64,000 nt of DNA, from positions 88,626,131 through 88,690,130 of the forward strand of contig CM045763.1 of assembly GCA_025200525.1 (NCBI GenBank). Direction: 5' to 3'. Shown here one piece after another: positions 35,501 to 46,149 of this stretch (the stretch's first letter is position 1; each line of letters opens with the position of its first letter). Position numbers and translations under genes: made by a program. This DNA is from Camellia lanceoleosa (Eukaryota; Streptophyta; Magnoliopsida; Ericales; Theaceae). Below the pieces are notes generated by a model, which searched no databases, had not been told where the DNA came from, and saw nothing but the letters and a program-made list of their open reading frames with translations.

Positions 35501-35875
35501 ATAAATTAAAAACAAAATTTATCACAATAAAAAAGAAAAAGCAAAATTGAAAAGAAACAAAAAACAAATGGAAGAAAAGGAAAAATAGAAGCATCTAGTT
35601 TCAAAGCACTAATTGCAAAAAACTTTGTTATCGTCGTCATCATCAACAATAGTCCTCACCATTACCGTTACCGTCACCCTCACCCTCACCCTCACCTCAC
35701 CATAACTACCTTGCCATAGTAGTATTTAGAAAAATCACAAAAAAAGGACTAAAACTTCTTAAATATACATTTTCAAACATGAACTAACAAAAAGTGTTAA
35801 AATATTATATCTAGGGTTTTCAAATTTTTGATAAAGATATTTACAAATATATTAATTGATACTGTCTGATATCGG
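32580..35875. other. Intergenic DNA between kinase and SAUR
   Basis: No gene seen. A tandem-like block at about 33850-34070 repeats TCACTAATTATAAGTTTTAG and GGACAATTTTAAAAAATTG in three to four degenerate units, typical of subterminal transposon repeats. CACGTGTGG occurs near 33431. A GA-rich segment at 34335-34400 precedes unremarkable AT-rich DNA. A run of (CACCCT)n and (CCGTTA)n lies near 35660-35700. Confidence 0.5.
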
Positions 35876-36199
35876 TCAAACCTTAAAACAACCACCATAA
35901 TGGTGGTGGTGCTCTCGATCAATCATTGCCTGAACGTAGCGAAACTCTTCCACGTGGCAAGGGATGGTGATTGTACCCTTTTGATCAAAGCCATACTCTT
36001 CCTCAGCCTCCTTCAACAATTGCATGAACAGTGGGTGATTGAAGTACATCACAGGGACTACAAATCTCTGCTGTTGATCACCCTGGCCCACGTTGATCGC
36101 CAAACACCCTTTGGGAACCTTCCCTTGTTGCGGTTGTTGATGGTGGTGCTGAGGACGGTGGAGATTAAAGCTCAGCAGACTCTTCTCTCTGCTACCCAT
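35876..36199 (-). CDS. SAUR32: SAUR family auxin-responsive protein (SAUR32-like)
   Basis: A 107-residue intron-less protein of the small auxin-up RNA family, which in plants promotes cell expansion by inhibiting PP2C.D phosphatases and so keeping plasma-membrane H+-ATPases active. The conserved SAUR core is complete: KGCLAINVGQ, QRFVVPVMYFNHPLF, LLKEAEEEYGFDQKGTITIP and CHVEEFRYVQAMID. The N-terminus carries a His/Gln-rich stretch and the C-terminus a His run. I chose Met at 36199 (MGSREKSLL), because this start matches the usual SAUR32-type N-terminus; an upstream in-frame Met at 36238 would add 13 hydrophobic residues that probably belong to the leader. A TTTGATTTTGCAG sequence just before the chosen start could be the acceptor of a 5'-leader intron. 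It stands alone, not in a SAUR cluster. The paralog symbol is from recall. Confidence 0.93.
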   Translation of the reverse strand: MGSREKSLLSFNLHRPQHHHQQPQQGKVPKGCLAINVGQGDQQQRFVVPVMYFNHPLFMQLLKEAEEEYGFDQKGTITIPCHVEEFRYVQAMIDREHHHHYGGCFKV

Positions 36200-36289
36200 A
36201 TCTGCAAAATCAAAGGAAACAAAAACAACAAACGACAAAACCTAGCTTTTTATTTCCGCCTTTATTTTTTTCCCCGAGAAAATTCTAGA

Positions 36290-36515
36290 AGAAAACGATG
36301 GAGAAAAAAGAAAGGGTCAGCCGTGTTGCCCTGGTTCAAGACGGAAGAGTACTACTCCACCTCTCATGGTTGATGGAACACGCAACATTAAGCACAAACA
36401 ATTACATAATAGAAAAAACATAGATTTAGAGAGAGAGAGAGAGAGATGGGTATATTTATATTTTAGGGTTTCCGGCGAAAGGTTAGGTATATATATCACT
36501 AGGGTTTCTAGCTTT
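36290..36515 (-). promoter_or_regulatory. Leader and promoter region of the SAUR gene
   Basis: Read on the minus strand, two telo-box motifs AAACCCTA occur (36500-36507 and 36464-36471), with a TATA-like TGATATATATACC between them (about 36485-36498). A (CT)n run lies at 36429-36446. Telo-boxes and CT-rich leaders are frequent in genes of growing plant tissue. No canonical TGTCTC auxin element was identified within this stretch. An upstream open frame of 68 codons (36317-36523) may lie in the leader. Confidence 0.4.
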
Positions 36516-36869
36516 ATGCACACTCTCTCGAGGTACCCTTTGATTTTATGACTTCACTAGTTTGGATTGGAATTAATTCGGATCCCAATCAAACAGTTTA
36601 TACCAAAGTATGATGCTATGTTAATATTTTTTTATAAAATCAAAGTTTAAAGAGTAATGTCAGGGATTATGAAAAAAATAACATGAAAATGATCATGAAA
36701 GATTTTTCACCTTTGGATTATACATATAATAAAATACAACATACTAATCAAATGATGAAAACTTTTCATAATACATTTCATAATATTTTTTTCATGATCC
36801 CTAATATTATTCAAGTTTAAATATAGGGAGATACTTTTTTCCAATATACTGTGTGGATGGAAGTGTATT

Positions 36870-37215
36870 GTTAGGTTTGTGGGATGTACCATGGATTTCA
36901 TTTTGATAATCCGAACTGTTTAATATGTAGAGCCCATCAAGTATTTCATCCTTACAAAAAATCAGGTTTATCGGATATCTGTAACCCCTTGATCAGAACA
37001 CATTTTTGTTAATAATTTATTTTTAAAAATCATCCCAAACATCAGCTAAAGTTTTTGTTAACAATTTGTTTGGGATGCCTTTGATGTGTTCCCATCAAAG
37101 GGTTACTGATATCTAATCAACGTGATATTTTGCATGTATGAAAAACTCGTTGAGTTCTACATATTAAACGGTTCAGATTATCAAAACGGGACTTGTGATG
37201 GGTTCTCTGGATCTA
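36870..37215. mobile_element. Foldback MITE with about 125-bp arms
   Basis: The left arm contains TTTTGATAATCCGAACTG, TTTAATATGTAGAGCCCATC and GATATCTGTAACCCCTTGAT; the right arm carries their reverse complements (ATCAAAGGGTTACTGATATC, GTTCTACATATTAAACGGTT). An inner palindrome CATCCCAAACATC/GTTTGGGATG sits at the centre. Related degenerate foldbacks occur at about 39474-39775 and 45170-45480. Confidence 0.7.
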
Positions 37216-37658
37216 ACGTACACTCACGTTTCTAATAGGCTGAAGAAGCCTCTCCGAAATGTATATTTATTGTATACAAATTTAGATTCAATAAAATAAA
37301 GGCAGATCACAATCCTTTCACGGTCAATAGTTAGGAAAAATCACATCAATATTATAGTGAAATGATTTATTCACACAATTTTCCGTCAAATGCATGCAAT
37401 TGAAACTTTGACCAAAAAGAAACCTTAAAACGGAGTTTTTTCGTCGAGAATCTCAATTGTGTGCATTGGGTGAAACAAATTGTATGGACATAGTGGTGCT
37501 GAATATTATATTTATTTTAAATTAATAAAAATAACTAAGAGAGATTTTGAAATATAAATTAATGTAATAATTATAAATTGTTAATTTAAATTTTAATGAT
37601 GTGTTTAGCTATGTAATGGATAATATCACGAATTAAAAAATCTTTAGTGAATATTAAA

Positions 37659-37882
37659 GGCCTCGTTTGGGAGCAGTGAATTTAGTAACTTTGGCTATTT
37701 GACTAAAAGGTAGGTAAAAAACTTGTATGTTTGGGATGACTTTTTGGCTAATTCTGAAAAAGATGTGCAAAAGTATAGAGAAAAGAGAATATTTGACTTT
37801 TTGGTATGAGTTGTTGACTTTTTGGCTAAGTTAGTAATTTTTTGACTTTTTGACTAAAAAAGTAAGTTTCCAATGAGTTAAT
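37659..37882. mobile_element. Degenerate Tourist-like MITE
   Basis: Left end GGCCTCGTTTGGGAGCAGTG is intact after a TAA. The body has GACTTTTTGGCTAA and AAAGATGTGCAAAAG motifs shared with the 14030-14169 element. The right end (CCAATGAGTTAATAAG) is decayed. Confidence 0.6.
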
Positions 37883-38619
37883 AAGTCCTGTAAATCAATG
37901 ATTGAATTTGAATTTTTAATTTATAAAATTATTGACATGGTATTATGTAATACTTACAATTTATTTAAATTGATTTTAATTTTTTATTTTAAAAATTTAT
38001 ATCAAAATATTTATGTGGTTTTTTATTATAATTTATAAGAGAAAACTAGCCAAAAATAAGTTAACGTTAAAGAAGGATAAGTGCTTTTATTTTATAATTA
38101 TCAACTATCGCATGAAGTATATACTATAAAACCAAAGGAACCCTACTCTCTCTCTTTTTCTTTTCTTTTTCTTTTTTTAAAAAAATTTTATTTTAATAAC
38201 TCGATATCGACTATGCCAGGACCAATCCCACAGTCCAATTATGAGGGGCCCAATTATAGCTAGGACTTTGCCTTGTATGGATGGCCAATAAATTATTTGC
38301 ACTTCGAAGGTTTGGAACTTGAGTTCTTGGAAAGAGCACATCCTAAGCCCCAGATCTTGATCACTAGTTTAGTTGGTCACTATGACTCTTAAAGGTTTAG
38401 TTCAATATGGGAAGTCACGGGTTTTCATCAGAAAAGAATTGAATTATGAGGCAAACACTTACAAAAGTGGGAGACTAAACTCCCATTAATGCTAATTTAA
38501 TAATTAACAATTGACTTTTTATTGATAAATAAAAATAAAAAATAAAAATAAAAAAATCCCAGAGGTTAAGAAAACCCTTCTCTAAATTTAAGTAATTAAT
38601 AATGTACTTGTTGGATTTA

Positions 38620-38846
38620 GGCCTTGTTTGACAAATGTCTTTTTTAATTAAAAAGTTATTAAAAAAAATAAAAAAACCAACAATTCATACTAAAAAGTCA
38701 AAAAAAAAAAAAAAATTCTCTCTATTTTTTGTACATCTTTTCGTAAAAAGTCAAAAAGTCATCCCAAACATACTAGTTTTTTCTTATATCATATTTTAGC
38801 TAAAAAATCAAAAAATTACTAAAAAAACATATTCCCAAACGAGACC
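38620..38846. mobile_element. Tourist-like MITE
   Basis: Ends GGCCTTGTTTG and CCCAAACGAGACC, flanked by TTA on each side (38617-38619, 38847-38849). The body holds TACATCTTTTCGTAAAAAGT and AAAAAGTCAAAAAGTCATCC, the reverse-complement motifs of the same family. Confidence 0.8.
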
Positions 38847-39359
38847 TTAGTTTCCAACAAGCTGAAAATTCAAAAAGGAGAATTTGATAATACCTGTTCA
38901 TTTACTTCTCTACAAGCAATTTTTTTTTCAATTTATTTAAATTATTTCTAACTCTTAAACGGTAAGTAAAAGTTACATCAAAGTATAATTTTTAAATAAA
39001 ATGCTATAAATTGTTTTTATAGGAACTATTTGGTATAACTTTTTTCTATTAACTTACGAGGTATAAATGACTTAAATAAACTAAACAAAACAAAATTGAT
39101 TGCTATAAAAGTAAGAATAAAGATGCTTTTAATTTTTATTTTGTAATTACTAACTCTATTTAATGTAACAATAATATCCTTAATGTGATATTACAAACAC
39201 ACAATAAAATTACATAGTATGAAAAATAAATCTAATTTTTAAGGTACCACGCATAACGTATACATATGACAGAAAAGTCAAAATAAGAAATGATTGGACG
39301 ACGGTGACCGTTGCCAAACAAACTAAAGAGATAGATACGAGTGGCATAATTGTAATTTG

Positions 39360-39430
39360 AGGTGGAGTTGAAGGGTACGACACGTGGGCGGTGGAGTGGC
39401 AGTGGAATGGACACGTGGAGAAACATGGTC
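39360..39430. promoter_or_regulatory. Paired G-box (CACGTG) motifs in GC-richer patch
   Basis: GACACGTGGGCGG (about 39380) and GGACACGTGGAG (about 39410) lie about 30 bp apart in an otherwise AT-rich zone. CACGTGG is the ABRE/G-box core for bZIP and bHLH factors. No coding gene is visible within 3 kb on either strand, so this may be a promoter remnant or part of a transposon. Confidence 0.3.
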
Positions 39431-39473
39431 ATAATAAGGGCTGACTTTCCTCCATCTATGATCGGACTAGAAG

Positions 39474-39775
39474 ATGTTGTTCAGAGAGTCCATTACAAGT
39501 CTTTTTTAATAATCTTAACCGTTAAATATGTAGAAATTTAGTCGGTATTATACATTTGTAAAAATCACGTTAATCAAATATCGATAATTATATGATCAAA
39601 TTAATTTTGTATAAATTATAAACAGTAAAAAAATAAAAATTGTGAAATTTAATCCGATAAGATAAACTATCAATATTCAATAAACATTATTTTTTACAAG
39701 TATATATTACTCGATGAATTTTATATATTAAACAATTTAAATTATTAAAATGAGATCTATACTAAACCTATACAA
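39474..39775. repeat. Degenerate foldback related to 36870-37215
   Basis: The left arm has AACCGTTAAATATGTAGAAA and ACGTTAATCAAATATCGATA; the right arm has TATATTAAACAATTTAAAT and TAAAATGAGATCTATACTAA in inverted relation. AT-rich decay makes the ends uncertain. Confidence 0.4.
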
Positions 39776-39789
39776 ATTTGACAACACTC

Positions 39790-41109
39790 TAATCCGTGAT
39801 TGAACTCAGAAGCAGCCCCATAAACAAAACAAGCTGTGGGGGTTGGGTGGATTGTAGTAGCCGACAATGAGGTGTCAAGTAAATGGAAGGACAGCCAATA
39901 GCAAATCTGGAACATGTCCATTTGTGAAATTTCAAAACTTTGTGTCACTGTTACGTACAATGTGTTCCCACAAATGTCCATTTAATCATTCAGTCTGATG
40001 TTTTGCTTTTCGAAATCACTAATTAATTGAACAATGAAACAAAATTTATTTATATTTTTTGTAATAATATATAAATTTTTATATTTATAGTACAAATTAT
40101 TCTTATAATTGAGATTTAAATTCATTTTTATATATCTGAGTCGCGCGTATAAAAAAAATTACACATTCATGATAAAATAAATTTTCAACTATCCCATGGT
40201 TGCAATTTTCCTTTATTTTATTGGGCCTATGACTATTCAACAGTAGGTCTCACTCTGGGTATCAAAGTGTAGAATAAAATCTAGAGTCAAAATGACAAAA
40301 ATGTCCTGTTTTTCATCTAAATTCCAACTCATATAGTCCAAAGTATTTTTGACCTCATCAATAATAATACATACAAGAAAGAAATAATTATAATCATTTT
40401 TAATTGTGAATTATATTCTACCAATTTTAGAATTTATGTACTTGTATCTACATTATTAGGAAAAAAATTTGAAAAGAAATTCAATTCACTTTCTAATATA
40501 TTGTCTATAGTTCTCCTGTAGTGTTTCAAAAAGATGTTTTTAACAAATTTTTTTTTTGTAGGTAGGCCAGTTAAGGAGAAAATGGCTATTGAGCTGCAAT
40601 GGGTAGTGGAGCCAGTGGATTAAGGGAAATGTATACATTAAAATAAAGGAGTTTTCTTGATGGAGGTCCCCATAATTGAATCTATTACTCATTGGGTCTT
40701 GGGGTTTCTATCTTATATAGGAAGTCCTACTATATTTTTTATTGAGATTTTGCCCGAAATTTGTTATCTTGCTTGAGAGCCATTGATGAATTAGTGGTGT
40801 TGGTGAGAACATAAAGGTAATTGCCAAAGCCATTGATGAATTCCTTGGTGTTTGTGAACATAAAGAACTACCTCTGTGATCCTTAGATTTGAGAGAGATG
40901 GTGTTAGATGCAAGAGATAAAAAGAAAATCAACATAAATAGAGATGAAGTTATTAATAGAGCATTGGCTGAGTTCAAAGGCCATTGATAAAATTAGGTTG
41001 GCGTTGGTGAACATAAAGAGAACTTTCTGTGGCTCTTGGATTTGAGAGAGATGATGTTAGATCGAGAGAGATCGAAGAAAATCGACTGAATGGAGATGGG
41101 TCGTTAATC
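39790..41109. other. Intergenic DNA with imperfect direct repeat
   Basis: No gene recognised. At 40770-41060 the block GCCATTGATGAATT...GGTGTTGGTGAACATAAAG...TTTGAGAGAGATGGTGTTAG is present two to three times in imperfect direct order, just before the dispersed repeat. The minus-strand frame at 40708-40977 spans these repeats and looks non-coding. Confidence 0.45.
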
Positions 41110-42240
41110 GAAAGCATTGACAAGTTAGAAGCTACATGTATTGTTTAAACTGGTGATAAATCTTATTTTAAACTAGTAATAAATTTATTTAAACCAATAA
41201 TAAATTTATCACTAATGAATTTGTTAAAAATTTACACATAACGAGACTTGATTTGAGAGAGAGGGGCATCAAAACAAATTTATCTACGCCTTCAAAGTCA
41301 AGTAATAAATTAAGTAACAAATTTATCATTCATAAATTAAGTAACAAATTTATCACTCATAAGAATTAAGTACTTTCATAAATTTATCATTTGAATTAAG
41401 TAACAAATTTATTAGATCCCAGGTTATACGTTAAGCGTGAAGATCAACAACACCTTTCAATGCACCTTTGATCGGACGATTCTGCACCCTACATGCGGTG
41501 ATGGAGAAAGATGGTGGTAATGACAATATACGAAGATGATAGATTGGTGATGGAGGAAGATGGTAGCTTAGCGATAATGTCGAAGATGGTAGATCGATGA
41601 TGGAGGATTACAGTGTTGAAGCTACTATAGATGAATGATGGGAGGGAAGAACAATGGTGATGACAACAAGGAGAAAAAGAGATGATGGTTGGTGATGGAG
41701 GAGAAGGAGGAAATAATTAGTGCGATTAGCGGAAATAAGAGAGATAGGAGAAAAGAAAGAGAGAGATAGAAATTTATCATTCACTTAGAATTGAGTAATA
41801 AATTTATCACTTTGAATTAAGTAACAAATTTATTAGATCGGTTACACGATGCATGAGGAGCAACACCTTTCAATACATTGATCACGAGCACTTTGCATAT
41901 CAAATCGGTGATGGAGGAAGATGGTGGTAACAATGATGTCGAAGATGAGTAGATTGATGATGGAGGATTACGGTGTTGAAAACTAGCGAGATGAATGATT
42001 GGAGTGGAAACAGCGGTGATGGCAACAAAGGAGAAGGAGATGATGATTGTGGTGATGGAGGCAGCCAGAGTTGAAGAAAATGGTACTGCCAATGACAAGA
42101 AAAACAAAGGAGAGAAGAAGGAAATGATGGTTGGAAGGTGATGGAGGAGGCCAGAGTTAGAAGAAAATAAGTAATCGTCGATTGATAGAAATAGAGAGAG
42201 AAGAGATGTGTTTGGGTTTAGGGTAAAAATCACTCCAACT
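41110..42240. repeat. Second locus of dispersed repeat (two partial units)
   Basis: Two degenerate units (about 41180-41760 and 41770-42240) share the GATAAATTTATC, TCAACAACACCTTTCAATGC and GGTGATGGAGGAAGATGGTGG landmarks of 10688-11520, and the second ends with GTTTGGGTTTAGGGTAAAAATCACTC. The minus-strand 138-codon frame (41817-42233) is Ser/Leu-rich low complexity produced by the repeat. Confidence 0.6.
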
Positions 42241-42249
42241 AAATATGAG

Positions 42250-43100
42250 AATGGGGTAAAATTGAAAAGAAATATGCTAAATTATTTTGGGTGGGGACTT
42301 TCTAAAATTAGAGTGGTGGTCCAAAGGACGCCTATAACTCCCTCTAAAATGAATAAAATAATTGAGACATCGTAATACTTTTTATTTTTTTATAAATGTG
42401 ATAAAAGCATATAAGTAATTAACCATTAAAGATTTAATATCATATTAATTAAAAACATTACTACATTTTTTTTAAACCAAACACACTCATAATTTCAAAA
42501 GTTCTAAAGTTTTTAAAGCCAATTTATAGAAATGATATCAAAAGCGGCATAGATGGTTTTAGGCTAAAAGACTATTTTGGTCATAAAAAAGACAAAATAA
42601 GATAAAAAGTCAATAGACAAATATCTGTATCAAACTATAATTATTTTATTTTTTTTTCTCACCAAAAAGTCAAAAAGCTAATAAGCTTATCCTCAAATGA
42701 AGACTTTTTTATTTTTAGAAGTTAAAATAACTTCAAAAGAAACCAAGCCACATCCCAAACAAACCCTAAAACAACATCCATAATTTTAAACTTCAAATAT
42801 TTTTCCAAATATTTTCTTTTGTGAATAATCTTGATTATAAGCAGTGACCACTTGAACATACTTACAAATCACATGGCCAACAACAGAAAGAAGATATATA
42901 TATTCTTAATATATTATATAAATTAATTAATTAATTAAATTAAATATATAACTTTTGAGTCGGATAGAGGGCCAAAAAGACAGTATTCTAAACCCGGCCC
43001 ATAAATTAATGTCCAGGACAAAAAATATCAACTTCAACCTAATCTTTATGGACTAAAATAATATTTCTAAATCTTAAAAAAAGGAAAATTACCCATGGGT
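42250..43100. other. AT-rich intergenic DNA
   Basis: No gene seen. Motifs AAAAAGTCAAAAAGCTAATAAG and CCCAAACAAACCCTAAAA near 42660-42770 suggest a decayed Tourist-like MITE. Confidence 0.4.
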
Positions 43101-43109
43101 CTCATGTGA

Positions 43110-43390
43110 AACATGTGGTCTCCATTTAATCTCAAAACTTTTCACTGCCCAAAGTCTTTTCCCCTCTCTCTTTGTTTTTTGCTTCCCTTCCTCTTCCGTT
43201 TTTTTTTGGTTTTTTCGCTTCCCTCTTTTCCGACCTTCGATCTGAACATCTATGCGTCTGAACCTCTGCGGCACCACCATCTGCCCACTTTTTCCCATCT
43301 ACGCTTGAATCGATTATTAGCGCCGAAGATCGATCAGAGTAACCTATGATTTAATACGATCTGGGCGACGAAGAACAAAAAGCGATGGTA
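43110..43390 (+). other. Possible 5' leader and first splice donor of a lost gene
   Basis: A pyrimidine-rich, GC-richer stretch (CTTCCCTTCCTCTTCCG onward) ends in AAAAAGCGATGGTAAGAAC, an ATG followed immediately by a good GTAAG donor. This looks like a plant 5' UTR with a tiny first exon. No downstream coding exon could be recognised up to 44.9 kb. It may be a gene fragment carried by a transposon or a chance arrangement. Confidence 0.25.
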
Positions 43391-45940
43391 AGAACAAGAA
43401 CAAGAGAGGCGGCTCATCCTCTGAGATCATTAGCCGATTGAGCAGTTTGTGTATATATCTTTGTCAATTTCTCTCTCTTTCTCTCTCTATTTCTGATTTT
43501 TTTTGGGATAGTTGTTGATCTATGGTTGTTGTTGTTGATGATGAAATAGATCTATAATATCGTTGAAACGGTCCAGCCAATCTGTAATGACTATTTCAAT
43601 TTTGCAACTATCACTTCTGATTTGTAATGAGAAAATTTTGAATTCTAGAACAAGTAATTTTAGAGTTTTTAGTTACGATGATTGGTACGTGGCCTTAAAT
43701 TTACGCGATTTGATTTTTTTTGAGTCTTGGAATGAATCATGGTTTAAGCATAAAATTTTGCGGTTTTATAACTTATGCCTTTAATACGCTAAAATTTTGC
43801 AGTTTCATAACATGTTTTTATACATTCCGGCGACTTTCCGGCCACGATGTTGAACATTCCGACGAGTCTCGGCTGACGTTTGTGGTAAGTCCGGCGATAG
43901 TAAGATATTGAGCGATTAATACGTAAATTAAAAAAAAAAAAATTTTTTTTAAGTAACAATTAAAAATGTGTTGGACCAAAATTGGTATAAATATTTTTGT
44001 TTTGGGATTAAATTTGGGATCTTGAACTTAGTACATAGGACTTATCGATGCAAGTTCCCTAAAAAAAATACTGAGTTCAGGTTGAAATGGCGAATTAGCG
44101 GGCGGAGGTTAATACTCACCCCCAAGCTGGACGTGCGAAACATTGTTGATGTGGGTGGCAGGTGGCCGGGCGTGAGTTGCCACAGCAAGGAAGGAAGGTT
44201 TATATAACTGAAAACACTTCTTTTTCTGTTTGTTGCACATGAATAAATGGATGGTTTACATTAAGGATTAGAGGGTGTTTGGAGGACTTGAACTAAATCA
44301 GTATATATTTTTTGATTTTTTTTTATAAAAAATAACTATAAAAATTAAGAGGTGATCTCGTCTAAATTTTTTTAAAAAAAATATATTTTTATAAGGGATG
44401 GCAAATAATGCCTAAAATCAAGATTGAACTTGATATATTACAATAGTTGAATGTTCCAAAAATTGATTTATTTATTTATTTGTTTTTTTGTGGCCAGGAG
44501 TTTGCAAAAGAAAAGCCAAGAGCATGTTTTCAAAAAAATATCAAGCACTTACAATGTTATCCAACACTACATTAATTTTTTAAACAATAAGGTCATCGAC
44601 TTATACACTCATCAATGACATAAAACAATTTTGATGATATTCATATACACATCAGATATATATGATCCTATTGCCACCAAAGATACAATTTCATTAGCAT
44701 TTGCTCTCCTAATTATGTGTTTTTTTTTTTTTTTTTTTTTTGTGACAGTAGTATTGTACGGTTTTTTAATGTCTATAAATTTGTTGATTTCTAATGTCTT
44801 TTTTATTAGTTGCTTTTCTATAAATGTAACACTTATATATAATGGCAAGACTCGACATTAATTTTCTCAGCATTGTTTAGCAGCCTACCTAATTGCAGCA
44901 ATATACCATAGAAAAATCTTCCTATTTATGAATTGAAACAAAAAATCCAACCTTTTCCACAAAGAAAAAACAGAAAGAAAGAAGATACTAATTAATAATA
45001 GTAGTGGATTCCACCATGATTCACTATTGTTGATAGGAAAGAAACAAATGGAATTTATAATTTTAACATTGATCATTTAATCATATCTTATTCATATAAT
45101 TTGATAGTGTGGAAAGTTTTTAAGTTAAGGACTTGGACGGAGTCTCCGATCTTAAATCAAATTGGAGGAATATTGTTTGATTTATTAGAATCTACTTTTA
45201 TGGGTTTTGTTTTTATGATTTAAATTGTTCACATTTTAAGATTCATCAAGTTTATCATTCACGTAAAAAATTAGAAGTCAATTAGCGAATAACAAAACCG
45301 CGAGTTGGGATCAATTTCATATGAGCAGTTTATTTTCTTGGCGTCTATTATTTTTCGCCTTCAATTGATCCGAACATATGATTTTTGTTATCCAATCGAT
45401 TTGATTTTTTTTACAAAAGATGATGTATTCGATGAACTCTAAAATATGAAAAGAAGTTCAAATCATTAAAATAGATCTAAAAGTAAAGCAATGGGTCGAA
45501 CAATAGCTCTTCAATTCGATTTGAAATAGTGAAGAAGAAGAAAAAGCTAGAGCGGTTCAGTTAATTAGACCAAAAAATTAAGTTTGAGCCAGTGGATGGT
45601 CAAAAGGTCAAGGTGTTAAGTTTGGAAAGATATGTACAAGACCAATTTTCATAAAAGTGTAGCCAAGTGTAATGTACGATCATCCTTTTGGGATTCCATT
45701 TTATTTTATTAATTAAAGACAATTAAGTATAAATTTATATATATACATTTTAAAGTGAAGTTCCAATTTGTTTTTATCCTTAATTGTCACTCTCATCATC
45801 CTTTTTGTCAAAACAAATAGGTGGTAAGACAACTTTTATGTGAACATTGATAACTTAAATTTAGTAGTAAAAATTAAATGTATTAAGTAAAATTAATTAA
45901 ATATGTTTTATAATTATAATTTGTATCAGTTAAAAACTTA
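43391..45940. other. Intergenic DNA with foldback repeat, no gene seen
   Basis: A GC-richer patch at 43826-43900 reads CCGGCGACTTTCCGGCCACG and continues into a GGTAAGT donor-like site; another lies at 44098-44190. Neither gives a coherent protein. A poly-T run of about 22 lies at 44719-44740. A foldback related to 36870-37215 spans about 45170-45480 (ATTTAAATTGTTCACATTTT on the left, AAAATATG and TTCAAATCATTAAAATAGAT on the right). Confidence 0.4.
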
Positions 45941-45946
45941 TACTTA

Positions 45947-46142
45947 GGCCAAGTTTGGCATCTACTAAATAATACAAAAAGTCAAAAAGTTACTATCCCT
46001 ATTTAAAATTCCTTATCCATCTTATTTAAATCACATCACCTCTTTAACACATCACCATCCAAACCCAACCCAAACCCAACCCACCCATAAGCCAATAAGT
46101 CCAAAAAATTATTACTTTTTTTAGAATTTCTCAAACCAACCC
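45947..46142. mobile_element. Tourist-like MITE
   Basis: Ends GGCCAAGTTTGGCA and AAACCAACC, flanked by TTA on both sides (45944-45946, 46143-46145). The body includes AATACAAAAAGTCAAAAAGT and reiterated CCCAACCC. Confidence 0.7.
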
Positions 46143-46149
46143 TTAATAT

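Noticed and set aside
44719..44740. Poly-T tract as the 3' end of a minus-strand retroposon
   Set aside because: No flanking target duplication or adjacent SINE/LINE or processed-gene sequence could be found.
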